From contig DATGJP010000008.1 in the NCBI GenBank assembly GCA_035295125.1, forward strand, positions 1 to 64,000: a stretch of 64,000 nucleotides of DNA, given 5' to 3'. Below the pieces are notes generated by a model that did no database searches, was not told the origin of the DNA, and worked only from the letters and a program-made list of their open reading frames with translations. The stretch is from JAICMB01 sp035295125 (lineage in GTDB: Bacteria; Acidobacteriota; Terriglobia; Bryobacterales; Bryobacteraceae). The translations under genes were made by a program, and so were the position numbers. Shown here piece by piece: positions 1-9,108 of the stretch. How positions within the stretch are numbered: position 1 is the first letter of the stretch; every line of letters begins with the position of its first letter.

Positions 1-1512
1 TCGCAACTCGGCGCATCCTCGGTCACTGTCACGGTCGGCGATACCACCACGAATGCGATCATGACATCGGCGTACGTCACGCAGGTATCCGCCATCCTGC
101 CTTCCAACACGCCGACCGGAGACGGAGTCCTGGCCGTGGCATATGAAGGCCGTAACAGCAACACGATACCCATCCACGTGGTCGGCGCCAGCCCGGGCAT
201 TTTCACAAGGAACGATGCTGGAACCGGTCCCGCCGTCGTGCACAACTATAATGCGGAAGAAGATCAGCCACTAAACGGCTTCACGGAAACCGCACACCCC
301 GGCCAGACTGTGAGCTTGCTCGGGACCGGGCTGGGGCCGGTCGCCTTCGACGAGACGCAACCCGCCCCCGCGCAGAACCTCAGGGATGATGTGGAAGTCT
401 GGGTGGGAAACCAGCCCGCATCCATCAGCTATGCCGGCCGTTCGGATTATCCCGGAGTCGACGAGGTCGACTTCACACTCCCCGCCGACGTGGCGCTCGG
501 GTGCTTCGTACCCGTGGCGATCAGGCTTGGCTCACCTGGGCTCGTCAGCAACTTTGCGAGTATTGCCGTATCGTCGGCAGACCGCTTCTGCTCCGACCCG
601 CACGGGCTATCGAGCTCCGACGTGGCGGCTCTCGATACGAACGGAAAGCTCGACATCGGCTGGATTCAACTGTTACGAGCGAGCATCACTGCGACGATTC
701 CCGGTCTGGGGTCAGGTTCGGGTCTGATCGACGGGGGATGGGGAGAGTTCTTCCACTGGGACACTACCACGGCGGGCTTGGATGGCGGCTTCGACCTGTT
801 CAGCGGTCGCGGCGTCTCGCTTGGCGGCTGCACCGTCTACACGTTCCAGGCCGGTGTGTCAGGATACATCCCGCTGAGGTCGGCCTTCCTGAACGCCGGA
901 ACCTTGCTGACCGCAACCCGCGAGAACAGCTCCGGGAGGCTGGTTCGCACGCGCTACGGATATTATGAGGCTCACCAGGCCTTAGGAGCGATTGCGCCGC
1001 CGGGCATTTCCAATAAGCCGCTGCCGGCGCCCTTTTATGAGCCTGGGACAATCACGGTCGACAACGCCTCCGGTGGGCCTGACGTCGGGTCTTTTCAGGC
1101 CAGCATCTCGATTTCTCCAACTCCCGCGCCTCTGGATTGGACGAACCTCAATGACATTTCGACAATGGGGATCGATCGGACCGCCGGCCTGACGATTACC
1201 TGGGCCGGTGGAGACCCCCAAAGCGAGTACCTCGTGCTTGCCGGAACGGTCTTTTTGCCAGGCATCGGAAAGCAACTGCAGATGGCTTCCGCGTTCCTAT
1301 GCACGACGGCCCCCGACGCGGGCCAGTTCACAGTCCCCGCGGCTGTGCTTTCGGCCCTGCCGGCCTCCACGGCTGACGACCCCACATCCGGAATGATCCT
1401 GGTAGGGAGAGCCCCGCTATTGACGGAGGACATGAAATTTGCCGCCGGCGGCCTGGACTTCGGCTACTTGACCGCTGCGTTCTTCAACGCCATGACCGCC
1501 GTATTTCGCTGA
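1..1512 (+). CDS. Secreted protein with Solibacter-type TIGR03437 domain (5' end outside window)
   Basis: The frame is already open at base 1 and reads as the same domain before the first ATG at 61, so the N-terminus lies outside the window. Roughly the first 200 residues match the TIGR03437 family, an Ig-like repeat-rich domain usually found at the C-terminus of large secreted acidobacterial proteins. Signature pieces are SPGIFTRNDAGTGPA, GQTVSLLGTGLGPV and VPVAIRLGSPGLVSNFASIAV. Unusually for this domain, about 290 further residues follow it (from about 620 to the stop). They are rich in Gly, Thr and Ser, and I recognise no family there. No membrane segment is visible in the part seen. Cell-surface or secreted location is inferred from the family; no enzymatic role can be claimed. 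Confidence 0.8.
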   Translation, partial: SQLGASSVTVTVGDTTTNAIMTSAYVTQVSAILPSNTPTGDGVLAVAYEGRNSNTIPIHVVGASPGIFTRNDAGTGPAVVHNYNAEEDQPLNGFTETAHPGQTVSLLGTGLGPVAFDETQPAPAQNLRDDVEVWVGNQPASISYAGRSDYPGVDEVDFTLPADVALGCFVPVAIRLGSPGLVSNFASIAVSSADRFCSDPHGLSSSDVAALDTNGKLDIGWIQLLRASITATIPGLGSGSGLIDGGWGEFFHWDTTTAGLDGGFDLFSGRGVSLGGCTVYTFQAGVSGYIPLRSAFLNAGTLLTATRENSSGRLVRTRYGYYEAHQALGAIAPPGISNKPLPAPFYEPGTITVDNASGGPDVGSFQASISISPTPAPLDWTNLNDISTMGIDRTAGLTITWAGGDPQSEYLVLAGTVFLPGIGKQLQMASAFLCTTAPDAGQFTVPAAVLSALPASTADDPTSGMILVGRAPLLTEDMKFAAGGLDFGYLTAAFFNAMTAVFR

Positions 1513-1572
1513 GTTGTCCGAGCTTATCGTAATAAATCTGTAACCTCCGTCGGCTATCGTGTAAGGAGAGCC

Positions 1573-2271
1573 ATGAAGAAGATTCTGCTCATCGAAGACG
1601 ACGCCGACATTTTCACCCTGGTTCAGTACAACCTGGAGAAAGAGGGCTTTGCGTTCGCCGGTGCCAAGACCGGCCGCGGCGCTCTCGACCTGTGCCGCCG
1701 CGAGAGGCCCGATCTCATCATTCTCGACATCATGCTGCCCGATTCTGACGGCCTGGACATATGCCGCGGAATTCGCAGCGACCCGGAACTGGCGCACATC
1801 CCGATCATCTTCCTCACCGCCCGGGCCGCGGAAACCGATCGCATCGTAGGCCTGGAGCTGGGCGCGAACGACTACATCGTCAAGCCTTTCTTCGTACGCG
1901 AGTTAATCGCGCGCATCCGGACGCAATTCCGCACCGCGACAACGCAATCGAACATTTTGCGCGATGGCGAACTCGAGTTGAACCGCAGCGCCTGCCAGGT
2001 GCGCTTGCGAGGAGAAGAAGTCAGCCTGACGGCCACCGAATTCCGAATGCTCGACTACCTCATGAGCCGCCCTGGAGTGGTCTTCAGCCGCGAGCAATTG
2101 TTGGATGCGGTATGGGGCAGCAGCCACGCGATTACCGACCGAGCCGTCGATGTTTATATCCTACGCCTACGCCAGAAAGTCGAATCGAATCCGACCAGCC
2201 CGGAACGCATCCGCTCGGTCCGCGGTTTCGGCTATACCTTCAAGCCCGCCGCCGAAGAAGCCCTGGTGTAA
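1573..2271 (+). CDS. OmpR/PhoB-family response regulator
   Basis: A 232-residue two-domain regulator. The receiver domain (about 1-120) has the acidic pocket E8-D9-D10, the phospho-acceptor D52 in LIILDIMLPD, T82 and the conserved K104 in YIVKPF. A winged-helix DNA-binding domain (about 130-228) follows, with TATEFRMLDYL and the C-terminal RSVRGFGYTF typical of PhoB/OmpR. An AAGGAGAG ribosome site lies 4 bases before the ATG at 1573. No histidine kinase gene is adjacent, so it is an orphan here. The cognate kinase could lie elsewhere or be the hybrid kinase at 22552, but nothing in the sequence shows that. Overall similarity is closest to PhoB, but no pho genes are nearby, so no symbol is given. 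Confidence 0.93.
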   Translation: MKKILLIEDDADIFTLVQYNLEKEGFAFAGAKTGRGALDLCRRERPDLIILDIMLPDSDGLDICRGIRSDPELAHIPIIFLTARAAETDRIVGLELGANDYIVKPFFVRELIARIRTQFRTATTQSNILRDGELELNRSACQVRLRGEEVSLTATEFRMLDYLMSRPGVVFSREQLLDAVWGSSHAITDRAVDVYILRLRQKVESNPTSPERIRSVRGFGYTFKPAAEEALV

Positions 2272-2278
2272 CGCAAGG

Positions 2279-2372
2279 TTGTGGATGGGTGGAGCGGACA
2301 TTCAGCCCCACCAAGCTGCCTCGCCTCACCCAAACGTGGCGCAGGCGGTTTCGTCTGTGCATCCTTCCACAA
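2279..2372. repeat. MITE-like dispersed repeat with inverted ends
   Basis: This 94-bp intergenic element begins TTGTGGATGG and ends CCTTCCACAA, so its ends form a 10-bp imperfect inverted repeat with one mismatch. Inside are a CCCACCAAGCTGCCTC module and a GCAGGCGGTTTCGTCTGTGC hairpin. Both modules recur at 16354, 21799 and 46104. It starts 7 bases after the response regulator stop and fills most of the gap to the convergent lipoprotein gene, so it could also act as a bidirectional 3'-end structure. Confidence 0.6.
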
Positions 2373-2426
2373 TGTCAGATATTCGCGAGGCGATAGCTTT
2401 GTCCTAAGCCGCCGAAGGCGCCAGTT

Positions 2427-2900
2427 TTAATCCAGCTGAGCGGCCAGCAACCGAGCCTGGGCATCGGCCTGCTTTTCCGCCAGTCCGACGATCCCCGCGA
2501 TCCAGGCACCTTTCGCAAAAACAAAAACCGGCTTCCCGCTATCCGTCCCGAAGTAGCCCCCGAACGAAGGCACCAGCTTAGCCCCACTCAAAGCGTTCTT
2601 CCAATCGAGCAGTAAAATCGCCGCGTCCGTAGGACCAGGAGTCTTAGCCACGAACATCTGATAGTCCGTCGATCCTTTCTTGAAATCCGCCACGGTGCCG
2701 CCAGGCATGAAGGTCTTTCCCATCAACTTCTCGTCGACGACCTTACTCTGCGTGCGATTCCCGATCGGGAAGCGCTGGCTCTCATCGAGCGGCTTGGGAG
2801 CAGGCTCGGCTTTCTTCGCGGTCTCCGCCGGTGCAGGCGCCGGAGCCGATCCACATGACGAGAGAATCACGACACCAAAAACAGCAGCGAACAAGCGCAT
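2427..2900 (-). CDS. Small lipoprotein of unknown function
   Basis: A 157-residue protein starting at the ATG at 2900. That start places a short signal peptide (MRLFAAVFGVVILSSCGS) with lipobox LSSC directly at the N-terminus; the open frame continues upstream but would run into galU. After the acylated Cys come an Ala/Pro-rich linker (about 20-40) and a compact globular part with GGTVADFKKG and DWKNALSG. No family is recognised. The C-terminal half (YFGTDSGKPVFVFAKGAWIAGI) suggests a small alpha/beta domain. It is divergent from galU with only 37 bases between the starts, so the two promoters must overlap or be shared. Inner- or outer-membrane lipoprotein location is inferred from the lipobox. 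Confidence 0.75.
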   Translation of the reverse strand: MRLFAAVFGVVILSSCGSAPAPAPAETAKKAEPAPKPLDESQRFPIGNRTQSKVVDEKLMGKTFMPGGTVADFKKGSTDYQMFVAKTPGPTDAAILLLDWKNALSGAKLVPSFGGYFGTDSGKPVFVFAKGAWIAGIVGLAEKQADAQARLLAAQLD

Positions 2901-2937
2901 TCTCCGCAGTATAACCGGAACCTTGCGAATACAATAA

Positions 2938-3828
2938 ATGGTGATGATTCCAAAGGTCCGCAAGGCCGTCTTTCCCGCCGCAGGTCTGGGTACGCGCTTC
3001 CTGCCCGCCACGAAGGCCCAGCCAAAAGAGATGCTCCCGCTGGTGGACAAGCCTCTCATTCAATACGGCGTGGAAGAAGCGATTCATTCAGGCATTCAGA
3101 ACATCATCATCGTTACGGGCCGCGGCAAGACCGCCATTGAAGACCATTTCGACGTGAGCTTCGAGCTGGAACAGGTGCTGGAGGCGAAGCACAAGAAAGA
3201 CCTCTTGGGCATCGTCCGCAATGTTTCCGACATGATGAACGTTGCCTACGTCCGCCAGAAGGAAGCCCTCGGCCTGGGGCACGCCGTCCTGCGGGCAAAA
3301 GAACTCGTCGGCAACGAACCTTTCGCGGTGGTCCTTTCCGACGACGTCATCGATGCGGAAGTACCCGCCGTCCGGCAGCTTCTCGATATCTACGAGTTCT
3401 ACGGCGCTTCCGTGTTAGCGCTGATGGAGGTCCCGGGCGACGCAATTTCCTACTATGGTGCCGTCGACGCCGAACCGGTGTCGCACAACGGCGGTCGCGA
3501 CCGGCTGTACCGTATCCGAAACATGGTCGAGAAACCGAAGCCGTCGGAAGCACCGTCGAACCTGGCAATCATCGGCCGTTACGTGCTCACTCCCGAAATC
3601 TTCGACAGCATCGAGGCCATCGGCCCCGGCAGCGGAGGCGAAATCCAACTCACCGACGGCTTGAAGCACTTGCTTCGCAATCGACCCATCTACGGATACC
3701 GGTTCGAGGGCACGCGCTACGATGCCGGCGACAAACTGGGATTCCTCAAGGCGACAGTCGAGTTTGCACTGCATCGATATGACCTGGGAGGCGAGTTTCG
3801 CGAGTACCTGAAGGGCTTGAAGTTGTGA
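2938..3828 (+). CDS. galU: UTP--glucose-1-phosphate uridylyltransferase
   Basis: A 296-residue nucleotidyltransferase that makes UDP-glucose from UTP and glucose 1-phosphate for glycan and cell-envelope synthesis. The N-terminal nucleotide-binding signature AAGLGTRFLPATKAQPKEM lies at about residues 15-33. Family hallmarks VDKPLIQYGVEEA, VLSDDVID, GRYVLTP, GGEIQLTDGL and RYDAGDKLGFLKA follow in order, and the length fits bacterial GalU. The start at 2938 is the first ATG after the divergent lipoprotein gene. The stop overlaps the GTG of the next gene (GTGA), so translation is probably coupled. Confidence 0.96.
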   Translation: MVMIPKVRKAVFPAAGLGTRFLPATKAQPKEMLPLVDKPLIQYGVEEAIHSGIQNIIIVTGRGKTAIEDHFDVSFELEQVLEAKHKKDLLGIVRNVSDMMNVAYVRQKEALGLGHAVLRAKELVGNEPFAVVLSDDVIDAEVPAVRQLLDIYEFYGASVLALMEVPGDAISYYGAVDAEPVSHNGGRDRLYRIRNMVEKPKPSEAPSNLAIIGRYVLTPEIFDSIEAIGPGSGGEIQLTDGLKHLLRNRPIYGYRFEGTRYDAGDKLGFLKATVEFALHRYDLGGEFREYLKGLKL

Positions 3829-4850
3829 CACGCCGCGAACTAATCGCGGCCACTGGGGCGCTGGCCGCCGCTACTGCGCAGACAAAACCCGCTGTGCGCC
3901 TCGGCATCGACCTCTTTAGCATCCGCTCGCAAGGCTGGACGGCCTTCGAATACCTCGACTACTGCGCGCGCTGGAAGGCAAAGGTCGTACATTTCTCTGA
4001 AATCCGATTCCTGGGCAGCCTGGAGCCCGACCATCTGCGCAAAGTGCGGGCGCGGGCTGCGGAGTTGGACATTCAGCTCGAAATCGGCATGCGCTCCATC
4101 TGCCCTACTTCGGCCTTGTTCGACCCCAAGCAGGGCTCCGCCGAGGAGCAGCTTACACGCATGATCGAGGCGGCCCGCATCATCGGATCGCCGATCGTCC
4201 GCGCCGTGCTGGGCAGTATGGACGACCGCAAGCCACCCGGCATTGAGTCGCACATCGAAGACACCGTACGGGTGCTTCACGCCGTGAAATCGCGTGTTGT
4301 GGATGCCGGTCTCAAAATCGCGATCGAAAATCATGCCGGTGACATGCAGGCGCGCGAGTTGAAGACGCTGATTGAAGAGGCGGGACCGGATTTCGTCGGG
4401 GTCTGCCTCGATTCCGGCAATCCGTTGTGGACCATCGAAAATCCGCATCTCACCCTCGAGACGCTGCATCCATACGTCTTGACCAGTCATGTGCGCGACA
4501 CGGCAGTCTGGCGGGTTAGGGAGGGTGCCGCCGTGGCCTGGGTGCGAATGGGTGAAGGAAATGTCGGCATCGACGAATACGTCCGTAAGTACAGCGAACT
4601 GTGCCCGGGTCGTGCCCTATCGCTGGAAGTCATCGTCACGCCGGCGCGCATCTTCGCATTCCGGGACCCGAAGTTCTGGGACGCTTACAGGCACACACCG
4701 GCTTGGGAATTCGAGCGTTTTCTCGCGCTCGCGGACGAGGGCAAACCGCTTCCCAAGCAGCCGCCGGTGCCGAAAGAACTGGCGGCCCAGCGCGAACGCG
4801 AGGATTTAGAGGCAAGCCTGCAGTACACTTACAAATTGCTGCACATCTAA
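3825..4850 (+). CDS. Tat-exported TIM-barrel sugar isomerase/epimerase-like protein
   Basis: A 341-residue protein of the AP-endonuclease-2/xylose-isomerase-like TIM-barrel superfamily. It starts at a GTG inside galU (GTGA overlap). Its N-terminus MTRRELIAATGALAAATAQ looks like a twin-arginine signal, common for acidobacterial members of this family. Barrel and likely metal-ligand positions are visible: HFSEIRFLG, LKIAIENHAGD (Glu ligand), VCLDSGNPLW (Asp ligand), SHVRDT (His ligand) and SLEVIV (Glu). This suggests a periplasmic metal-dependent sugar epimerase or isomerase. The substrate cannot be told from the sequence. The ATG of the following SDR lies 7 bases after the stop, so galU, this gene and the SDR probably form one transcript. 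Confidence 0.85.
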   Translation: MTRRELIAATGALAAATAQTKPAVRLGIDLFSIRSQGWTAFEYLDYCARWKAKVVHFSEIRFLGSLEPDHLRKVRARAAELDIQLEIGMRSICPTSALFDPKQGSAEEQLTRMIEAARIIGSPIVRAVLGSMDDRKPPGIESHIEDTVRVLHAVKSRVVDAGLKIAIENHAGDMQARELKTLIEEAGPDFVGVCLDSGNPLWTIENPHLTLETLHPYVLTSHVRDTAVWRVREGAAVAWVRMGEGNVGIDEYVRKYSELCPGRALSLEVIVTPARIFAFRDPKFWDAYRHTPAWEFERFLALADEGKPLPKQPPVPKELAAQREREDLEASLQYTYKLLHI

Positions 4851-4857
4851 GGAGCCA

Positions 4858-5619
4858 ATGGGCCAACTCGATCACAAAGTCGCTATCGTAACCGGCGCCA
4901 GCCGCGGTATCGGCAAAGCAATCGCCGAGACGTTCGCGCGCGAGGGCGCTTCCGTTGTCATCTGCGGACGCAAACAGGACACGCTCAACGCTGTCGCCGA
5001 GGAATTTAAAGCCTTGTCGGGGAAAGTGGTGCCGACGGCTTGCCATGTGGGACGTCCGGAAGAATTGCAGAAGCTGGTCGCGTCGGCGAATGAACAGTTC
5101 GGGCGCATCGACATCGTTGTCAACAACGCCGCGACAAACATTGCGCAGGGACCCGCCATCGAGATGGATGAAGGCCAGTTCGACAAGATGATCGATCTGA
5201 ACCTGAAGAGCGTATTCCGGATGTGCAAACTCGTGGTTCCGGGAATGATGCAGCGCGGAAGCGGATCGATCATCAACATTGCATCCATTGCCGGGCTGTT
5301 TCCCCAGTTCCACGGGATGCTCTATAGCCTGACCAAGGCTGCGCTCATCATGATGACCAAGTCGCTGGCTCAGGAACTTGGGCCAAGCGGCGTGCGCGTC
5401 AACGCCATCGCGCCCGGGCTGATTCAGACGCACCTCAGCGAATACTACTGGAAAGACGAGGATCGCTGGAGCCAGATGCTCAAAGTTCAGCCCATCAAAC
5501 ACCTGGGGCAGCCCGCCGAAATTGCCGGCGTGGCGCTGATGCTGGCGAGCGATGCAGGTTCGTATATGACAGGTCAGACCATTGTGGTCGACGGCGGCCG
5601 GACGTTATCCTCGATGTAG
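4858..5619 (+). CDS. SDR-family oxidoreductase (FabG-like)
   Basis: A 253-residue classical short-chain dehydrogenase/reductase. It has the NAD(P)-binding TGASRGIG near residue 14, the NNAA motif, the catalytic Ser in INIASIAG, the catalytic Tyr-Lys pair in YSLTKAA, and the C-terminal TGQTIVVDGG. A GGAGCC ribosome site precedes the ATG. The family covers 3-oxoacyl-ACP reductases, glucose dehydrogenases and sugar-alcohol dehydrogenases. The neighbouring Tat-exported sugar isomerase and galU make a carbohydrate substrate plausible, but a catabolic FabG-like role is equally possible. Confidence 0.92.
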   Translation: MGQLDHKVAIVTGASRGIGKAIAETFAREGASVVICGRKQDTLNAVAEEFKALSGKVVPTACHVGRPEELQKLVASANEQFGRIDIVVNNAATNIAQGPAIEMDEGQFDKMIDLNLKSVFRMCKLVVPGMMQRGSGSIINIASIAGLFPQFHGMLYSLTKAALIMMTKSLAQELGPSGVRVNAIAPGLIQTHLSEYYWKDEDRWSQMLKVQPIKHLGQPAEIAGVALMLASDAGSYMTGQTIVVDGGRTLSSM

Positions 5620-5626
5620 GGGCCTA

Positions 5627-6532
5627 ATGCGAACCGCTGTCTTCATGCTTCTTCTCACTCTTCCGGGCACAGCTCAAATTATCAACGAAGTTCGTGCCGG
5701 CCTGGCGCAGGGCCAGGTGGCGCAAGCCGACGCCCGGCTGAAGGCCTATGAGGCGCAACACGGGATCACTCCCGAGGGTCTCGAGGCGATGTCGTGGATG
5801 GCCCGGGGGACGCTTGGGCTGAAGCAGATGGACAAAGCGGAAGCGTATGCCGACGAGATCGAAAAGCGCGTCCTCGATCAGCTAAAGAAGCAGCCGCTCG
5901 ATTCGGATCCTCACCTGGGCATCGCTCTTGGCGCTGCCATTGAGGTGAAGGCGAGGGTGCTGGAGAGCCAGGGCGATCGTGCCGCCGCTGTCGCGCTTCT
6001 GCGGAAAGAACTGGCCGCATATGGCACGACCTCGATTCGCACTCGCCTGCAGAAAAATCTCAACCTGCTCACGATTGAGGGCAAGCCGGCGCCCGCGCTC
6101 CAGGAGGCTGAGTATCTTGGCGGTAAGCCCGCCGCTCTGGCCACTTTGAAAGGCAAGCCCGTGCTGCTGTTCTTCTGGGCGCACTGGTGCGGCGACTGTA
6201 AAGCCGAGGCGCCGCTGCTTGCCGAAGTGAAGCGCGAGTATGCTTCGAAGGGCCTGGTTGTGATGGCCCCCACGCAGCGCTACGGCTACGTCGCCCGTGG
6301 CGAGGAGGCGCCGCCCGACCGGGAGCTCAAGTATATCGATGATGTCCGCCACAAGTTCTACGGCGATCTGCTCGACGTGCCGGCGCCGATCAGCGATGCC
6401 AATATGAAGCGCTACGGCGCCAGCACCACGCCCACCCTGGTATTCATCGACCGGCACGGTATCGTCCGGCTCTACCACCCGGGCGCCATGCGTCTGGACG
6501 AACTGCGCACCGTCCTGAACTCCATTTCATAG
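5627..6532 (+). CDS. Secreted TlpA/thioredoxin-like protein with helical N-terminal part
   Basis: A 301-residue protein. The chosen ATG at 5627 lies 7 bases after the SDR stop and opens a signal peptide (MRTAVFMLLLTLPGTAQ); an in-frame start inside the SDR was rejected. Residues about 20-155 are helical and TPR-like (AQADARLKAYEAQHG, LMRKELAAYG-type repeats). Residues about 165-300 form a TlpA-like thioredoxin fold with active site WCGDC in FFWAHWCGDCKAEAPLL, and the cis-Pro loop in ASTTPTLVFIDRHG. It is probably a periplasmic thiol-disulfide reductant, perhaps for c-type cytochrome or envelope protein maturation. The client is unknown. Confidence 0.88.
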   Translation: MRTAVFMLLLTLPGTAQIINEVRAGLAQGQVAQADARLKAYEAQHGITPEGLEAMSWMARGTLGLKQMDKAEAYADEIEKRVLDQLKKQPLDSDPHLGIALGAAIEVKARVLESQGDRAAAVALLRKELAAYGTTSIRTRLQKNLNLLTIEGKPAPALQEAEYLGGKPAALATLKGKPVLLFFWAHWCGDCKAEAPLLAEVKREYASKGLVVMAPTQRYGYVARGEEAPPDRELKYIDDVRHKFYGDLLDVPAPISDANMKRYGASTTPTLVFIDRHGIVRLYHPGAMRLDELRTVLNSIS

Positions 6533-6570
6533 TTTGTCCGATTCTTCGCTTCCCGCGACGATTTGGAGGA

Positions 6571-6672
6571 TGTGGAAGGGTGGAGCATGCGGTTTCGCCT
6601 GCGCCACCCTTGATTTCTTCACTTTCGTGGACTAGCCGTTATGACGACAGCTGCAGCTTGTCCATCCTTCCA
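6571..6672. repeat. MITE-like dispersed repeat
   Basis: It starts TGTGGAAGGGTGGA and ends TCCATCCTTCCA, giving 12-bp ends that pair with one mismatch over about 102 bp. A CGGTTTCGCCTG hairpin core and a CACTTTCGTGGA module lie inside. The same modules recur elsewhere in the window. It sits between the convergent 3' ends of the thioredoxin-like gene and the AAA ATPase gene. Confidence 0.6.
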
Positions 6673-6705
6673 AAAGTCTCCAGAGCTTCGGAAGACGGGG
6701 CAGGC

Positions 6706-8094
6706 TCAATCCAACTCGGCATCCTGCACAAAGCAACTCTCGAACGCCCGATCCAGCACGTCTTCCGTCAACACGAACGGCAGCTTTTCAAAATGAATCA
6801 GGTCGATCGCATGCGACAACACGTCGCGAGGATGGCACCTCCGGAACGCTTTGTGCGTCGGCTTGTAATGCTTGGCGATGAACCCTTCCACCAGTTCGGG
6901 CCGGCAGGGTAGCTCGCGTGACGCGCAGTAATTCACGAAGATCTTCCGGAATTCGGCTTCGCCCGGGCTGCGCATCAGCATTTTGTACTGGATGCGCCGC
7001 AGAAACGCCTCGTCGCCCAGTTGTGACGGCTTCAGGTTGGTTGAGAAAACCAGGAACGCCTCGAAAGGAACGGTCGCCTTGCCGCCGGTGCGGAATGAGA
7101 GGTAGTCGACGCGACGCTCCATCGGTACGATCCAGCGATTCAGCACCTCGGCCGGCGTGCAGCGTTGCCGTCCGAAGTCGTCAATCAGGTAAATACCGTT
7201 ATTTGCCTTGAGCTGATACGGCGCGTCGTAGACTTTCGACGTCGCGTTGTAGTTCAGGTCGAGCATTTCCAGCGTCAACTCGCCGCCTGTAGTAATAAAC
7301 GGCCTGCGGACCTTCACCCAGCGCCCGTCATGCGTGGGCTCGAAGATCGCCGACATCGCGGGCTCATCGTCCACCGTCTGGTGATAAATCGGGTCGAACA
7401 CCTGGACGATGGTGCCCTGGCACTCGATTGCGTACGGGATGTAAATGAACCCGTCGTCCAGGCCCGCGAGCGCCTCGGCCAGGTAGGTCTTGCCGTTTCC
7501 CGGCTGTCCGTAGATCAGGAACGAATTGCCGGAGCTGACCGCCGGGCCGATCTGAGACAGCAGCCGCGGCGTCACCACCATCTTGCGGTAAGCATGCGCC
7601 AGAGCCTCGGGCGTAAGCCAACCGTCTTCGCGGCGCTGGTGCCGCACAAACCAGGTGTACTGAAACAGCGGCACCGGAAGCGGGCCGGTGTACTGGTTGT
7701 TCTCGAGATATTCGCGGCTCAGGTTGCGGCCGGATTCCGTAAGAGCAAAAATAGCGCTGCTATTGCCCATTCCCAGCGACTTTTTCACCTGTATGAGGTG
7801 CTGCCGCTTGAGACTCTCCATCAGCTCCTCGATAATGCTGAACTTCACGCCCATCGCGGTGGAGAGGTCGCGCCCCATCATGTCGCCGCGAAAGTAAAGA
7901 AACTTGAAGATCAACTGCTCGATCATGGAGGCCGAGAGCCCCGTATCGCCAATCGTGGCGGGCACCGGTGGTACCAGTGGTTTGGATTCTTCCGAGGCTA
8001 CTTCCAGTGCCTCTTTCTCGCGAAGGTCGTTCGAAAACGCGGTCAGGTCAATGAGAGGCTGCGAAGCGGCGGTGTCGAGAAATAGAGCGCTCAT
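6706..8094 (-). CDS. AAA+ ATPase with N-terminal winged-helix-like region
   Basis: A 462-residue protein with Walker A GQPGNGKT at about 196-203 and Walker B IYLIDDFG at about 300-307. An Arg-rich sensor region (LRRIQYKMLMRSP) and a C-terminal helical lid follow. Residues about 50-135 look like a winged-helix or DnaD-type module (FLYFRGDMMGRDLSTAMGVK, ALTESGRNLSREYLE). It resembles uncharacterised MoxR/ORC-like ATPases found as single genes in acidobacteria. The role is not known; DNA or protein remodelling is only inferred from the fold. It starts at the ATG at 8094 and ends convergently to the thioredoxin-like gene. Confidence 0.85.
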   Translation of the reverse strand: MSALFLDTAASQPLIDLTAFSNDLREKEALEVASEESKPLVPPVPATIGDTGLSASMIEQLIFKFLYFRGDMMGRDLSTAMGVKFSIIEELMESLKRQHLIQVKKSLGMGNSSAIFALTESGRNLSREYLENNQYTGPLPVPLFQYTWFVRHQRREDGWLTPEALAHAYRKMVVTPRLLSQIGPAVSSGNSFLIYGQPGNGKTYLAEALAGLDDGFIYIPYAIECQGTIVQVFDPIYHQTVDDEPAMSAIFEPTHDGRWVKVRRPFITTGGELTLEMLDLNYNATSKVYDAPYQLKANNGIYLIDDFGRQRCTPAEVLNRWIVPMERRVDYLSFRTGGKATVPFEAFLVFSTNLKPSQLGDEAFLRRIQYKMLMRSPGEAEFRKIFVNYCASRELPCRPELVEGFIAKHYKPTHKAFRRCHPRDVLSHAIDLIHFEKLPFVLTEDVLDRAFESCFVQDAELD

Positions 8095-8139
8095 AATCGG
8101 AAACCGGAACTCGATTTTCTCCCGGATTCGCCGTGATGA

Positions 8140-9036
8140 TCAATGGGAGAATCGTTCTGTCCTGCTAAGGTCCGGCGGGCCGATTGGTGTAGGGGAAACA
8201 CCTGCATGCCGGGCGGACCACTCGGCCCCCGCCAGCACCAGCATGGACGCCAGGAAACCCCACAGAATCGTGCTCACCGAGTAATAAAAGGGCCCATACT
8301 CGTGATGCCACTTGTCCCCCAGCCAGGGCCACGTCCACAAATTAAGGTACTTGAGAAGCTCTAGTAGTAATCCGACGATTATGGCAGCAGGAATAATTTT
8401 CTCTGCCGGCACCTTACAGTTGGGCAGAAGCCAATAAATCAGGAACAGCATCAGCATTGAAAGAGGTACGGCGGCCAGGTTGAAGAGTATACGCGCGAAC
8501 AGCACTGACGCGTCGCCCTGCGGATGAAAGTGCTGTGTCACCACCTGCGTATTCATCGCGGTTGCGAGCGTCGATAAAAGCCCCAGCGTGCCGCTCGCAA
8601 AGATGAGTCCGAGGCTCACCAGTTGGTTTTTGAAATAACTTCGGTTGACGTGACATCCCCAAACCCGGTTGAATGCCACCTCGAGCGGTTCGAAGATGCC
8701 GTTTGCGGTAAAGAACAGCAAGGCAATCGAGAAGATCTGAAACCGGTTATCGCGAACTATGACAGCCAGATTGTAGGCGATGAACTGTCCCATTTCATCA
8801 GGGAAAACGTCCTTCAACCCAAGGAACACCGCATCGGTCGCCGCCCGCCAGCGCAGGATGTTCCGGCAGATCGACAACAGGATAATCAGCAGCGGAAACA
8901 ACGAAAGCAGGATATTGGCTGCGATCGAGAACGCGTAAACATGCACCTCGGTCTGCATCAGGTAACGCAGGCTGGGATAGCAGGCACGGCCGCACCTGGC
9001 GACAAACTCGTGCCCGGAGCGTCGTGCCGGATTCAA
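8140..9036 (-). CDS. YihY/BrkB-family integral membrane protein
   Basis: About 298 residues with six membrane segments typical of the YihY/virulence factor BrkB family: AFSIAANILLSLFPLLIIL, the FFTANGIFEPLEVAFNRVWG signature, then SLGLIFASGTLGLLS, VPLSMLMLFLIYWLLP, IIPAAIIVGLLLELLKYLN and TILWGFLASMLVLAGAEW. The start is uncertain. The frame stays open to 9303 but that would cover the divergent sigma factor. TTG codons at 9036 and 9051 give the usual family length, while the first ATG at 8958 would leave a short N-terminus. No good ribosome site decides it. Function is unknown; the family was once mis-called RNase BN. Confidence 0.82.
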   Translation of the reverse strand: MNPARRSGHEFVARCGRACYPSLRYLMQTEVHVYAFSIAANILLSLFPLLIILLSICRNILRWRAATDAVFLGLKDVFPDEMGQFIAYNLAVIVRDNRFQIFSIALLFFTANGIFEPLEVAFNRVWGCHVNRSYFKNQLVSLGLIFASGTLGLLSTLATAMNTQVVTQHFHPQGDASVLFARILFNLAAVPLSMLMLFLIYWLLPNCKVPAEKIIPAAIIVGLLLELLKYLNLWTWPWLGDKWHHEYGPFYYSVSTILWGFLASMLVLAGAEWSARHAGVSPTPIGPPDLSRTERFSH

Positions 9037-9108
9037 TTGTGTGGGATTCAACTTCTGGTTCCATTGTAACCTCGGGGTCCCCTTGCGACTCTGTACAGGT
9101 GGCGAACG

